Assembly: GCF_030272705.1 (NCBI RefSeq)
Contig: NZ_JARFYM010000003.1
Coordinates: forward strand, 248,001-312,000
Length of the DNA stretch: 64,000 nucleotides
Source of the DNA: Rhizobium mayense
Lineage (GTDB): Bacteria; Pseudomonadota; Alphaproteobacteria; Rhizobiales; Rhizobiaceae
Reading direction: 5' to 3'
The notes under the pieces were generated by a model, which was not told the origin of the DNA, ran no database searches, and saw only the letters and a program-made list of their open reading frames with translations. The position numbers and the translations under genes were made by a program. Shown in pieces: positions 51,113 through 59,028 of the stretch (position 1 is its first letter; each line of letters begins with the position of its first letter).

Positions 51113-51726
51113 CATTTTTCGCTAAGATAATCGATCAGCGTCGCCATCGCCTTGCGGGCGTTATCAGGACTGCCCTGATGGATCGCCCTGATGACCCGTA
51201 CATGCAGCGCGATCGACCGGTCCATGCCGCCGGGCGTCGCGGTCGAATACCAGAGCCGCCGCGAATGGGTCTGCACCGGCCCGAGCGCGGCCGTCATGAA
51301 GCCGTTCGGGCAGGCCTCCTCGAGTATTTCATCGAATGTCTTGTCGGCGGCGAAGAAGCCCGCAAGATCGCCTGTGGCGGCGCAATCGGTCATCAACCTG
51401 GCACAGTCGAGCAGTTGCTCCCGCTGTTCCTGCGTCGCGTGGCTGGCGACCAGCGATGCTGCGATCGGCTCGAGTTCGCGCCTGACCTGCATGACATGCA
51501 TATGGTCTTCCGGCCGAATTTCCGCGATCTGCAACCCGACGCGGGGCCGCACATGGATCAGCCCCTGCCATGCCAGCTTCTGAATCGCCTCGCGCACCGG
51601 CGTGCGCCCATGGCCTGCCAACTCGATCAGCTGCTTCTCCGTTACCAGCGCACCAGGTTTCAGCGCCAGCGTAACGATCAGGTGCTCGAGGGCGAGATAG
51701 GCGAGGTGGCTTTGCGAATTCTGCAT
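51112..51726 (-). CDS. GntR-family transcriptional regulator (FadR/FCD type)
   Basis: Protein of 204 aa. N-terminal winged helix (residues about 10-72): ALEHLIVTLALKPGALVTEKQLIELAGHGRTPVREAIQKLAWQGLIHVRPRVGLQIAEI, with the typical TPVREAIQKLAWQGL recognition region. C-terminal FCD ligand domain with helices containing metal-ligand-type Asp and His residues (DKTFDEILEEACPN; LHVRVIRAI). FCD regulators usually control catabolic genes, but no target gene is beside it. A TGATATATCA palindrome lies 24 bases upstream of its start codon, a candidate autoregulatory site. Confidence 0.9.
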   Translation of the reverse strand: MQNSQSHLAYLALEHLIVTLALKPGALVTEKQLIELAGHGRTPVREAIQKLAWQGLIHVRPRVGLQIAEIRPEDHMHVMQVRRELEPIAASLVASHATQEQREQLLDCARLMTDCAATGDLAGFFAADKTFDEILEEACPNGFMTAALGPVQTHSRRLWYSTATPGGMDRSIALHVRVIRAIHQGSPDNARKAMATLIDYLSEK

Positions 51727-51749
51727 TCTCGGCTAATCCCGATCGGTAC

Positions 51750-51759
51750 TGATATATCA
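51750..51759. promoter_or_regulatory. Candidate GntR operator TGATATATCA
   Basis: A perfect 10-base palindrome, TGATATATCA, 24 bases before the start of the gntR gene. FadR/FCD-type GntR proteins bind AT-rich palindromes of this kind. Autoregulation is inferred, not shown. Confidence 0.5.
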
Positions 51760-52398
51760 CATCGTGCCATGTCGCTTTCGCGATAGCAAGTTGACGAGTC
51801 TCGACTGTCATAGGTGAGGACGCGACCCGGTCGCGGATTATTCCCGATTTTTGAATTCTTTCGACAACGCCGATCCCGTCTACCGATTTGCAACCTCAGT
51901 CAATCTGAATGATGCGCTTCTGGATTGCGTTGTCTGATATAGAGCTAAGAAGAGTTGAGGCTTCTGCTCCTGACCGGTGATCTGCAAACCGGCTATAGGC
52001 GAACAGAAATCAGCTACACAGACGCTGAGGTCAAAAACCAAGAGGTATTGGCTCGCGCTCTGAACGATCGCCCCACAGAAGTGTCGTATGACGAGCTTGC
52101 CGTTGTGGGAAAGCGGCTGTCGCACGACTTTCTTCTGGCACCGAAGAACCTTCGCGGCGCCACCGGCCAAGAATTCGGTATCGAGTTCACCTCGGTCAGC
52201 TACACACAGCACGCTGTGCCAAATCGTGTGCTGGCGACAACGGATAACGTATCCGTGTGGCGTTAAAGTTCGAAACTCGCCGCAAAATCGTTGCCGTCAT
52301 CAAGCGCCGCAGCGAGCCGTCCGGAACTGCCGAAGTTCTGATCTTGGTATAGTCGGAGGGCTCGGCGAGAGTTCGATTGAGATCGCCGCGATATTGGA
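51760..52398. other. Gene-poor stretch with one doubtful ORF
   Basis: Nearly 640 bases without a well-supported gene. A plus-strand frame at 51955-52266 (TTG start, 103 codons; contains NQEVLARALNDRPTEVSYDEL) has a weak AAGAAG site and no recognisable domain; it may be a remnant. Several opposite-strand frames overlap it. No terminator, repeat or RNA was identified. Confidence 0.4.
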
Positions 52399-52605
52399 TC
52401 AACAGCCGATTGCGGAGGAAAGGCTTGGCGGTTTCCGCTTGGCAGCCATCAGCAAATCCAGTTCCGTCGAAGATGGGCCGAATTTGTCGTACAGCCGCTT
52501 GGCCTCCTTGTCGTCGAGGCGATATTTCCGCGCAAATTCAGCGATGCTGTACGGGCGACCGCGTATCACTTTCCGGCCCGGCGTCTGATTGGCGCTTTCC
52601 GTCAT
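52399..52605 (-). CDS. Small conserved-looking hypothetical protein
   Basis: Protein of 68 aa starting MTESANQTPGRKVIRGRPYSI. The ATG at 52605 has a strong GAGGAGGTAGG ribosome-binding site, which decides the start although the open frame extends 31 codons upstream. The body is charged and helical: IAEFARKYRLDDKEAKRLYDKFGPSSTELDLLMAAKRK, resembling a short DNA-binding-like or DUF-type helix pair. No function can be given. Only weakly linked to its neighbours. Confidence 0.7.
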   Translation of the reverse strand: MTESANQTPGRKVIRGRPYSIAEFARKYRLDDKEAKRLYDKFGPSSTELDLLMAAKRKPPSLSSAIGC

Positions 52606-52698
52606 GCTTCCTACCTCCTCTTCCATCCTACCAACGAAGCTAGGGCCGCAGGCGAGGTTGAAAAGGGTCCCGATGGTCGTGATGTCACACAAACGCAA

Positions 52699-52736
52699 TA
52701 AAAAGGGGAAGACGAACTAACTCGTCTTCCCCTTGA
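52699..52736 (-). terminator. Intrinsic terminator for the GlsB/YeaQ gene (minus strand)
   Basis: Perfect 13-bp stem: AAGGGGAAGACGA (52703-52715) with TCGTCTTCCCCTT (52722-52734), six-base loop. Read on the minus strand, the stem is followed by TTTTATTG, so it ends the gene at 52778-53035. Confidence 0.85.
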
Positions 52737-52777
52737 TTATCTCTGTTCCGAAGGGTTTTCACCCGTAGGGCGCGCGT

Positions 52778-53035
52778 TTATCGTCTGATCAACCGGCCGA
52801 CGAAAATTAGGATGCAAGCACCGATAAAGCCGGTGATCAAATAGTTGATCCACGCATTGAACGGCAATGCGATGTGCAGGATTCCCAGGAGCCAGCTAGC
52901 AACAATTGCCCCGACAATGCCGAGGATGATGTTCATGATGAGGCCCATGTTGCTTTCCATGAGCTTTTCGGCGAGCCAGCCAGCGAGGCCGCCGATGATG
53001 ATTGCTGCGATCCAACCGACATGTGCGTCTTCCAT
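52778..53035 (-). CDS. GlsB/YeaQ/YmgE-family membrane protein
   Basis: Protein of 85 aa from the ATG at 53035 (GGGAGG site 8 bases upstream); the frame is open 26 codons further but those are not conserved in type. Three helices: GWIAAIIIGGLAGWLAEKLMESN, GLIMNIILGIVGAIVASWLLGIL and NYLITGFIGACILIFVGRLIRR. It is a paralogue of the proteins at 28678 and especially 28946. The family is linked to stress responses; role unknown. It has its own terminator, so it is monocistronic. Confidence 0.88.
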   Translation of the reverse strand: MEDAHVGWIAAIIIGGLAGWLAEKLMESNMGLIMNIILGIVGAIVASWLLGILHIALPFNAWINYLITGFIGACILIFVGRLIRR

Positions 53036-53176
53036 GAAGAACCTCCCAAGAGAAATCCGCGGGTTGTTAACAAATGGTGATATACACCAAAAGCGATTCG
53101 CCCCGCAAAACAAATGCGTGCGGCTCGCGATCGGGCTGCTCGTTGCAATCGTGATTATTGAGGGAGAATGTTACGG

Positions 53177-53377
53177 TTATTCCGGCGCACCGAGGCAAGC
53201 TCTGAGATCGGCAAGCTGTTTGCTTAGCTCTTCAGTGATTTCATCAGTCGTGTCGATGAAGCGGTTGTTTTCAACGGCATGCACCCGGATACGGCCTTGT
53301 TTCAGACAACGCAAATGAAAACGCAGAAACTGTTCCTGTGCTTCGCACCATTTATAAAGCTCGGCTTTCTGCTTCAT
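53177..53377 (-). CDS. Small hypothetical protein
   Basis: Protein of 66 aa starting MKQKAELYKWCEAQEQFLRF. A G-rich segment (GGGGGGGCGCC) immediately precedes the ATG. The sequence is charged and helical with two cysteines (WCEAQ; LRCLKQ). The open frame is longer (93 codons from 53458), but the upstream part is G-rich and unlike the rest. No domain recognised; coding status is probable but not certain. Confidence 0.5.
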   Translation of the reverse strand: MKQKAELYKWCEAQEQFLRFHLRCLKQGRIRVHAVENNRFIDTTDEITEELSKQLADLRACLGAPE

Positions 53378-53458
53378 GGCGCCCCCCCGATCCCCCAGTG
53401 CCGGACCAAACCTGATACCGAACAGATGACCTAGGAATGCAGCAACAAGCTCCAACAA

Positions 53459-53782
53459 TGCCGTATTCGTTCAAATCATCCCATCAAAACTGTGGTAACA
53501 TTCTGAAGTAACCCTCGCCGAGTCATTCGTTTGAATGAGAAAGGCGTAGTTGGCACGCAAAAATTGTGCGGCAAGCTCCCAAAAAGGCAAGAATAAACTA
53601 TAGGCTAGTCTTAAAATTAGGGGATTGCTTCGTGACTTATCATCAGAACGACTGATCGCCACATCTTGTAACGAAAGACTCGGCAGTCCGCTGATCTTCC
53701 CGATTCCGCCGTGGAGACGGACAGGTTTCGCCACTCCGGCATGCAGAATAGCATTTTGCGTGAGTGCAACGACGATTTTGGG
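53459..53782. other. Intergenic region before tRNA-Lys, no gene seen
   Basis: About 320 bases before the tRNA promoter. A minus-strand frame (53471-53836, 121 codons) has no domain, no good ribosome-binding site and overlaps the tRNA promoter; not called. No repeats of note. Confidence 0.45.
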
Positions 53783-53811
53783 TTGACCGCGATAGGGTGT
53801 CTGCATATGTT
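53783..53811 (+). promoter_or_regulatory. Candidate promoter of tRNA-Lys
   Basis: TTGACC (53783-53788) and TATGTT (53806-53811) are separated by exactly 17 bases, matching the alphaproteobacterial housekeeping promoter pattern, and lie about 40 bases before the mature tRNA 5' end. Confidence 0.5.
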
Positions 53812-53852
53812 CCGCGCACTTCCAGCCGGGGTGCAAATCACCCGCGGACGGG

Positions 53853-53928
53853 GAGAGCGTAGCTCAGCCGGTAGAGCAACTGACTTTTAATCAGTAGGTC
53901 ATGGGTTCGAATCCCATCGCTCTCACCA
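53853..53928 (+). tRNA. tRNA-Lys (anticodon TTT)
   Basis: A complete cloverleaf of 76 nt with encoded CCA. Acceptor stem GAGAGCG pairs with CGCTCTC; D-arm TAGCTCAGCCGGTAGAGCA; anticodon arm ACTGA-CTTTTAA-TCAGT with anticodon TTT at 53886-53888; T-arm with GGTTCGAATCC. tRNA genes are common integration sites, and the small genes that follow look accessory. Confidence 0.97.
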
Positions 53929-53995
53929 AAAATTCGCGAAAATCAGCGACTTGCGGTGGGTTCGCATTGGTGGGACAAGCGCTTTTGCGTGGCCG

Positions 53996-54229
53996 CTATC
54001 CGGCAGACGCTCTTTCCACATAGCGCATGATTCTGGTCACAGTCGATCGGCTGACGCCTGCCTCGCGGGCGATGCAATCCATCGACTTTCCTTCGGCCTT
54101 GAGCCTCAACACGTTCTCGGATTTGTGCCTCATCGCATCGGCCGACGAATCATGCGCGGGAATAATGCCAAGAGGGTTGCCGTTTTCGACCCTCAAGGCT
54201 TCGAAATGCTCTGTCTCGACAGACGCCAT
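53996..54229 (-). CDS. Small helix-turn-helix protein
   Basis: Protein of 77 aa. The ATG at 54229 has a strong AAGGAG site seven bases upstream. The C-terminal half, ENVLRLKAEGKSMDCIAREAGVSRSTVTRIMRYVERA, is a helix-turn-helix of the resolvase/invertase C-terminal type (pattern LxxxGxSxxxIAxxxGVSRSTVxR). The N-terminal 30 residues are not a known domain, and no resolvase catalytic domain is present. It may be a regulator or a relic of a recombinase. Located 67 bases after tRNA-Lys, converging on it. Confidence 0.68.
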   Translation of the reverse strand: MASVETEHFEALRVENGNPLGIIPAHDSSADAMRHKSENVLRLKAEGKSMDCIAREAGVSRSTVTRIMRYVERASAG

Positions 54230-54635
54230 AACACGCTCCTTGCAGTCATTGGACGATTAGAAACAATGGTGCCCATGTTGAACCAGGTAAATTCGGATAT
54301 TAGCGGTATGTGAAAAGGCCCCCAATTGGTAAGCTGCTTCCGCCATCCGTATACGCCGCTATACGGTGCCATAGCCCAGAATGCTGGGAGGCGGTCTGAC
54401 AGGCAATTCCACGCGGGCCGATGCCGCTTCTCCATCTTGCATGGCCATCAAACTCTTCGCTCATCGGGATACGTGTTTTTGAAACACCGCTATTGAGCAT
54501 AAGGCGCCTGAGTTATATTCGGTTGGTCTCGCAACGTAGTTTGCGGGCGTGGTTTTATGCAATTGGGGATTGCAGGTAATATAGGTGACCGACATCGGGG
54601 GTAGGGGTCGAATAAGTTTTTAAAGGAATTACCCG
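54230..54635. other. Intergenic region, no confident gene
   Basis: About 400 bases. Minus-strand frames at 54193-54435 and 54300-54500 lack domains and overlap each other; not called. A GC-poorer patch precedes the next gene, with AAAGGA as its ribosome-binding site. Confidence 0.4.
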
Positions 54636-54935
54636 ATGATAGGACGACATCGATTGAGTTGGCTGACCGCGACTATCGCGGCGGCGCTTGCCACAGCCGC
54701 CGAGGCAGCCCCTCCCGCCAGCAATCCCGACACCGCCAATCCCGCCTCCAGCTTCCAATACAGGCGTGCGGACCTCGGCAGTGGATATGCGACCGTCAAC
54801 ATATTGAAGATGCCGGACCGGTCGTCATATTTCATCACCTGTAACTGTGACGATCGCACACTTCAGGACATGGTTTGCCCGACCCGGGCATATGCCTGCA
54901 CATGCGTGCCGAGCGCTTATCTGGTGTGCCAGTAA
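54636..54935 (+). CDS. Small secreted cysteine-rich hypothetical protein
   Basis: Protein of 99 aa. N-terminal signal peptide: MIGRHRLSWLTATIAAALATAAEAA, with a predicted AEA signal-peptidase I site, so the mature protein is about 74 aa and should go to the periplasm or outside. The mature part has six cysteines, all in the last 35 residues (CNC, VC, ACTC, VC). AAAGGA lies 9 bases before the ATG. No known family was recognised. A stable TTCG hairpin (54986-55003) follows. Confidence 0.72.
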   Translation: MIGRHRLSWLTATIAAALATAAEAAPPASNPDTANPASSFQYRRADLGSGYATVNILKMPDRSSYFITCNCDDRTLQDMVCPTRAYACTCVPSAYLVCQ

Positions 54936-54985
54936 CAAGGCTGCGAAAGCCAGCATTCACCGGCCGACTTTCGGCGAGACGAGAG

Positions 54986-55003
54986 AGCCCGCTTCGGCGG
55001 GTT
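54986..55003 (+). terminator. Weak hairpin after the secreted protein gene
   Basis: AGCCCGC and GCGGGTT (one G-U) pair around a TTCG tetraloop; the following bases are TTCCCC rather than a T-run, so terminator function is uncertain. Confidence 0.35.
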
Positions 55004-55136
55004 CCCCTCGTGCCTCAAGGATTTTTATTCGATGACCAACGTCGCGGCGTCGCCCGCGCCACCCGCGAAAAGGTGATTGGCCTTCCGGCCGTCGTAACGC
55101 TAGTAAGACGATGGAATGACATAGCCGGAGTCTATC

Positions 55137-55889
55137 GTGTCGCTTGCTGATATCTCGCTTCTGAGCGCTTTGTTCGCCGGAGCGCTGTCCTTTCTTTCGC
55201 CCTGCGTATTGCCGCTGGTGCCGCCTTATCTCTGTTATATGGCCGGCATTTCCGTCGAGCAATTCCGCGGCGGCGGCGCGGCTGTTGCAACAGGGCCAAG
55301 CGTTCGCGGCAATGTCTTGTTTTCGGCGCTGTTCTTCACGCTCGGCTTTGCGACCGTGTTCATTGCGCTCGGTGCCGGCGCATCCTCGATCGGCATTCTG
55401 CTGCGCCAGCATCTCGATATCCTGGCGAAAATCGGCGGCCTGATCATCGTTATCATGGGCCTGAATTTCCTCGGCGTTTTTCGGCTTGGCATTCTCGCTC
55501 GCGAGGCGCGTTTTCAAGGCGGCGGCAAGCCGGCGACGCTGACGGGCGCCTATATCATGGGCCTTGCCTTTGCGTTCGGCTGGACGCCATGCATCGGTCC
55601 GGTGCTCGGGGCGATCCTCGGCGTTGCGGCTTCGCGTGAGACGATCGGCGCCGGCGCCGGGCTGCTCGCCATCTATTCGCTCGGCCTTGCCGTACCCTTC
55701 TGGATCGCCGCCGGTTTTTCCGGTGCCTTCATGAGCTTTCTCGTGCGCTTCCGCCGCCATCTCGGGACTGTCGAGAAGGTCATGGGCGGGCTGCTCGTAT
55801 TGACCGGCCTGGCATTCATATTCGGCTATGTCAGCGACATGGCGATATGGTTCCAGCAGACCTTTCCAGTTCTGATGCAAATCGGTTAA
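55137..55889 (+). CDS. ccdA: Cytochrome c biogenesis protein CcdA
   Basis: Inner-membrane thiol-disulfide conduit that passes reducing power to periplasmic thioredoxin-like proteins for cytochrome c maturation. The product is 250 aa, GTG start with a GGAG site. Six membrane helices; the conserved Cys pairs are in FLSPCVLPLVPPYLCYMAG (first helix) and FGWTPCIGPVLGAIL (helix 4), and GLGLAVPFWIAAGF-like helices follow. The six-cysteine secreted protein upstream (54636) could be a related target, but no direct evidence exists. Confidence 0.94.
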   Translation: MSLADISLLSALFAGALSFLSPCVLPLVPPYLCYMAGISVEQFRGGGAAVATGPSVRGNVLFSALFFTLGFATVFIALGAGASSIGILLRQHLDILAKIGGLIIVIMGLNFLGVFRLGILAREARFQGGGKPATLTGAYIMGLAFAFGWTPCIGPVLGAILGVAASRETIGAGAGLLAIYSLGLAVPFWIAAGFSGAFMSFLVRFRRHLGTVEKVMGGLLVLTGLAFIFGYVSDMAIWFQQTFPVLMQIG

Positions 55890-55934
55890 GCATCTCCCGC
55901 CCTCCTTTCCAATCATCCAAAGTGGATATGCCCG

Positions 55935-56897
55935 ATGGCTGACATTGTCGGTCTGTTGCTGCCGTTCTTCGGCCTGATCGTGATCGGTTACATCGCCGCG
56001 CGCATTACGAAACAGCCGGCCGAGGCGCTCGGCTGGCTCAATACCTTCATTATCTATGCCGCGCTGCCCGCCCTGTTCTTCAAGCTCGTCTCGCAAACGC
56101 CGATCGAGCAGTTGACGCGCGTCGATTTCATCGCGACCGATCTTGCCGCGACCTATCTGATCTTCCTGTTGCTGTTCCTGATCGGGTGCTTCCTGCGCCG
56201 CAATTCGCTGGCGGATAGCACGATCCAGGCCTTTGCCGGTGCTTACGGCAATATCGGCTACATGGGTCCCGGTCTGGCGCTGCTGGCGCTCGGCGAGAGG
56301 GCCGCCGTTCCCGTCGCCTTGATCGTCTGCTTCGAAAACGCGCTGCATTTCATCGTCGCGCCCGGGCTGATGGCAGTCGAGCGCGGCGATAAGCGTTCGC
56401 CCTGGCGACTTGCCGCCGACATTGTCAGGAAGGTGCTGCTGCATCCCTTCATTTTATCGACGGCCCTCGGCTTTACCGCCGCCGCCTTTTCGATCGGCCA
56501 GCCGATCGCCTTCCAACGTTTCGTCGATTATCTCGCGCAGGCCGCCGCGCCCTGCGCGTTGTTTGCCATGGGTGTGACATTGGCGCTGAGGCCGCTGAAA
56601 CGCATCCCGACGGAGATCGGCTATATCGTGCCGGTCAAGCTTATCCTGCATCCACTGGTCGTTTATGTCGTGCTGCAGGCTGTCGGCGGCTTCGATCCGA
56701 TCTGGATCGAATCGGCGGTGCTGCTCGCAGCCTTGCCAACGGCGACGAATGTATTCGTCATCGGCCAACAATATGGCGTCTGGCAGGAGCGGGCCTCCGC
56801 CACGATCCTGATCACCACCGCCTGTTCGGTGGTGACGGTGTCGCTGGTGCTTTACCTGATCAAATCCGGTGCCTTACCGGTGCAACTTTTCCTTTAG
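55935..56897 (+). CDS. AEC-family transporter (auxin efflux carrier-like)
   Basis: Membrane carrier of 320 aa with about ten helices; MADIVGLLLPFFGLIVIGYIAARITKQPAEALGWLNTFIIYAALPALFFKLVSQTP at the N-terminus is typical of bacterial AEC (MdcF/YfdV-like) proteins. Middle GNIGYMGPGLALLALGERAAVPVALIVCFEN and C-terminal ALPTATNVFVIGQQYG are conserved. Likely substrate a small organic acid (malonate, malate or similar); not resolvable here. Its 3' end overlaps convergent ubiH-like gene by 24 bp. Confidence 0.88.
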   Translation: MADIVGLLLPFFGLIVIGYIAARITKQPAEALGWLNTFIIYAALPALFFKLVSQTPIEQLTRVDFIATDLAATYLIFLLLFLIGCFLRRNSLADSTIQAFAGAYGNIGYMGPGLALLALGERAAVPVALIVCFENALHFIVAPGLMAVERGDKRSPWRLAADIVRKVLLHPFILSTALGFTAAAFSIGQPIAFQRFVDYLAQAAAPCALFAMGVTLALRPLKRIPTEIGYIVPVKLILHPLVVYVVLQAVGGFDPIWIESAVLLAALPTATNVFVIGQQYGVWQERASATILITTACSVVTVSLVLYLIKSGALPVQLFL

Positions 56898-58076
56898 CAT
56901 CGAGGGAAAGCCGCGCAGGCTGCCGCCCGGTTCGATGCCCTCGCGCATAACGAGGTTGCGCAGCGGCGGAATGGCCGAAAGGATGTGCAGTCCCGCGGCC
57001 CGAAGCATCTGCACGGGCAGGAAATCCGTAAGCAGCGAGCGATTCAGCAGATCGACGCTAGCCGTGCGGCTGATGATATCGAGCCGGCGGCGGCGGTCGA
57101 AGCGGTCGCCGGCGGATGCTGAAATCGGCTGGCCCGTGGGGCTTGCCAGAATTTCGACGAGCGTCAGTATATCGCGCAGGCTGAGGTTCAGCCCCTGAGC
57201 ACCGATCGGCGGAAAGACGTGGGCGGCTTCGCCGATCAACGCGACCCGTCTCTTGCCGAAGCTGTAGGCCGTCATGCCGGAGAGCGGCCAGACTTGGACA
57301 TTGTCTTCGACCGTGACTTTGCCGAGCATCGACTGCATGCGGTCCTCGATCGCGCGGCCGAGCTCTTCCAGCGACTTCTCGGCGTTGAGGGCGGCGTCCG
57401 CCGGCTTCTGCACCCAGACGAGGCTGGAGCGATTGCCGGGCAGGGGGACCTGGGTGAATGGCCCGCTTTCGGTGTGGAATTCGGTTGAAATATTCTGATG
57501 AGGCAGTGAATGTGTGAAGTTCAGCACCATGGCCGATTGCGGATAGGACCAGCGCTTTACCTTGATCCCGACTGTTTCCCGCACCATCGAATTGCGCCCG
57601 TCCGCGCCGACGACAAAAGCCGCTTCGACCGTCTCGCCATCCTCCAGCGTAACAGTAACGCCATCGTCGCGGATGGCGATCCCCGCCGCGCTGGTCTCGA
57701 TAAGCTTGATATTGCCTTCCGCCTTTACGGCTTCACCGAGGGTGTCGAGTAGCGAGTCGTTCGGGATATTGTAGCCGAAGGCATCGAGGCCGATCTCCGA
57801 GGCTCGAAAGGCGACGGTCGGCGCACGCAATAGTCGCGTCGTCCCGTCGATGATCTGCATGGTCGTCAACGCGGCGGTGGAAGGCACGATCTTGTCCCAC
57901 AGCGCCAGCCGCTCCAGGAAGCGAATCGATTGATCCATCAGTGCCGTCGTCCGCCGGTCGGCCTTGTGATGCGCCGCGGCCACGAGGGCAACGGCTCGCC
58001 CACCCCGCGCCAATGCGATCGCCGCAATCATGCCCGCCAGACCGCCGCCGATAACGGCTATTTCAACCTGCTTCAT
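56874..58076 (-). CDS. UbiH/UbiF-family FAD-dependent hydroxylase
   Basis: Flavoprotein monooxygenase of 400 aa, probably hydroxylating the ring of a ubiquinone precursor. GGGLAGMIAAIALARGGRAVALV is the N-terminal FAD-binding fold; VVGADGRNSMVRETVGI is the DG motif; RVALIGEAAHVFPPIGAQGLNLSLRDILTLVEIL is the GD motif. Conservation around the GD motif is the Coq6/UbiH type; which ring position cannot be told. It converges with the AEC transporter and diverges from pcs. Confidence 0.9.
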   Translation of the reverse strand: MKQVEIAVIGGGLAGMIAAIALARGGRAVALVAAAHHKADRRTTALMDQSIRFLERLALWDKIVPSTAALTTMQIIDGTTRLLRAPTVAFRASEIGLDAFGYNIPNDSLLDTLGEAVKAEGNIKLIETSAAGIAIRDDGVTVTLEDGETVEAAFVVGADGRNSMVRETVGIKVKRWSYPQSAMVLNFTHSLPHQNISTEFHTESGPFTQVPLPGNRSSLVWVQKPADAALNAEKSLEELGRAIEDRMQSMLGKVTVEDNVQVWPLSGMTAYSFGKRRVALIGEAAHVFPPIGAQGLNLSLRDILTLVEILASPTGQPISASAGDRFDRRRRLDIISRTASVDLLNRSLLTDFLPVQMLRAAGLHILSAIPPLRNLVMREGIEPGGSLRGFPSMLKEKLHR

Positions 58077-58290
58077 ATCGATGCCTCATTGTCTTTGGTT
58101 CTGAAAATAAACGCTTAGCCTGTTGAAATCCATGGGATGAAACATCGCAACGGGTGAAAATGACAGGAACTCGCGCTAGCCTGTGGTGGCACAGACGTTT
58201 TTGCGCTGGCAGTGCCGTGCAAAGGGTGCATATTAGCAAGAAAAAATCGCCTGCCGGGGCAGGTAGATAAGCAGGCGAGTGACGGGGAGC

Positions 58291-59016
58291 ATGAAAATCT
58301 TCAACTACAAGCGGGTGCCTTACGCGGAGATCCGTGCATTTTCCGTGCATATATTGACGGCATCCGGCTCTTTTCTTGCCTTCCTCGGCGTTGTCGCGGC
58401 GGCAGAACATCGCTTCGTCGATATGTTCTGGTGGCTCGGTCTGGCTTTGCTTGTCGATGGCATCGATGGACCGATCGCCCGCAAGGTCAGCGTCAAGGAA
58501 GTTTTGCCGAATTGGTCCGGCGATACGCTCGATAACATCATCGACTATGTGACCTATGTGCTTCTACCGGCCTTCGCGCTTTATGAAAGCGGCATGATCG
58601 GTGAACCCTGGTCCTTCGTCGCCGCGGGGATGATCGTCGTATCCAGCGCCATCTACTATGCTGACACGGGCATGAAGACGGATGAATATTTTTTCTCCGG
58701 ATTCCCGGTCGTCTGGAACATGGTGATCTTCACACTCTTCGTCATCGGCGCTAGCGCGACGATCGCCTTGGTTCTTGTCGGCGTTTCGGTGGTTTTGACG
58801 TTCCTGCCGATCAATTTTCTGCATCCTGTGCGGGTCAAGCGGTTGCGGCCGCTCAATCTCGGAATATTCCTGTTTTGGTCCGCGCTCGGCATGTATTCCT
58901 TGCTGATGCACTTCGTCATGCCGCAATGGGCCGTTGTCTTGTTTGTGGTCAGCGGGCTCTATCTCTATTGCATCGGCGCCGTGTTGCAGTTTTTCCCGTC
59001 CCTTGGGCGCCATTAG
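58291..59016 (+). CDS. pcs: Phosphatidylcholine synthase
   Basis: Condenses choline with CDP-diacylglycerol in one step to give phosphatidylcholine, characteristic of rhizobia and some pathogens. The product is 241 aa, the usual length. CDP-alcohol phosphotransferase motif: DGIDGPIARKVSVKEVLPNWSGDTLDNIIDYVTYV (D-G-x2-A-R-x(n)-G-x3-D-x3-D form), and eight or so membrane helices. ATG 58291 follows GGGGAGC; an upstream GTG in the frame (58279) is less likely. It consumes the product of CdsA (953). Confidence 0.95.
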   Translation: MKIFNYKRVPYAEIRAFSVHILTASGSFLAFLGVVAAAEHRFVDMFWWLGLALLVDGIDGPIARKVSVKEVLPNWSGDTLDNIIDYVTYVLLPAFALYESGMIGEPWSFVAAGMIVVSSAIYYADTGMKTDEYFFSGFPVVWNMVIFTLFVIGASATIALVLVGVSVVLTFLPINFLHPVRVKRLRPLNLGIFLFWSALGMYSLLMHFVMPQWAVVLFVVSGLYLYCIGAVLQFFPSLGRH

Positions 59017-59028
59017 GATTTGCAGGCA

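Noticed and set aside
53471-53836. 121-codon minus-strand frame before tRNA-Lys
   Set aside because: No domain, no good start signal, and overlaps the likely tRNA promoter.
54193-54500. Overlapping minus-strand frames after the HTH gene
   Set aside because: They overlap each other and the HTH gene, with no recognisable domain; possible degenerate DNA but not supportable as genes.
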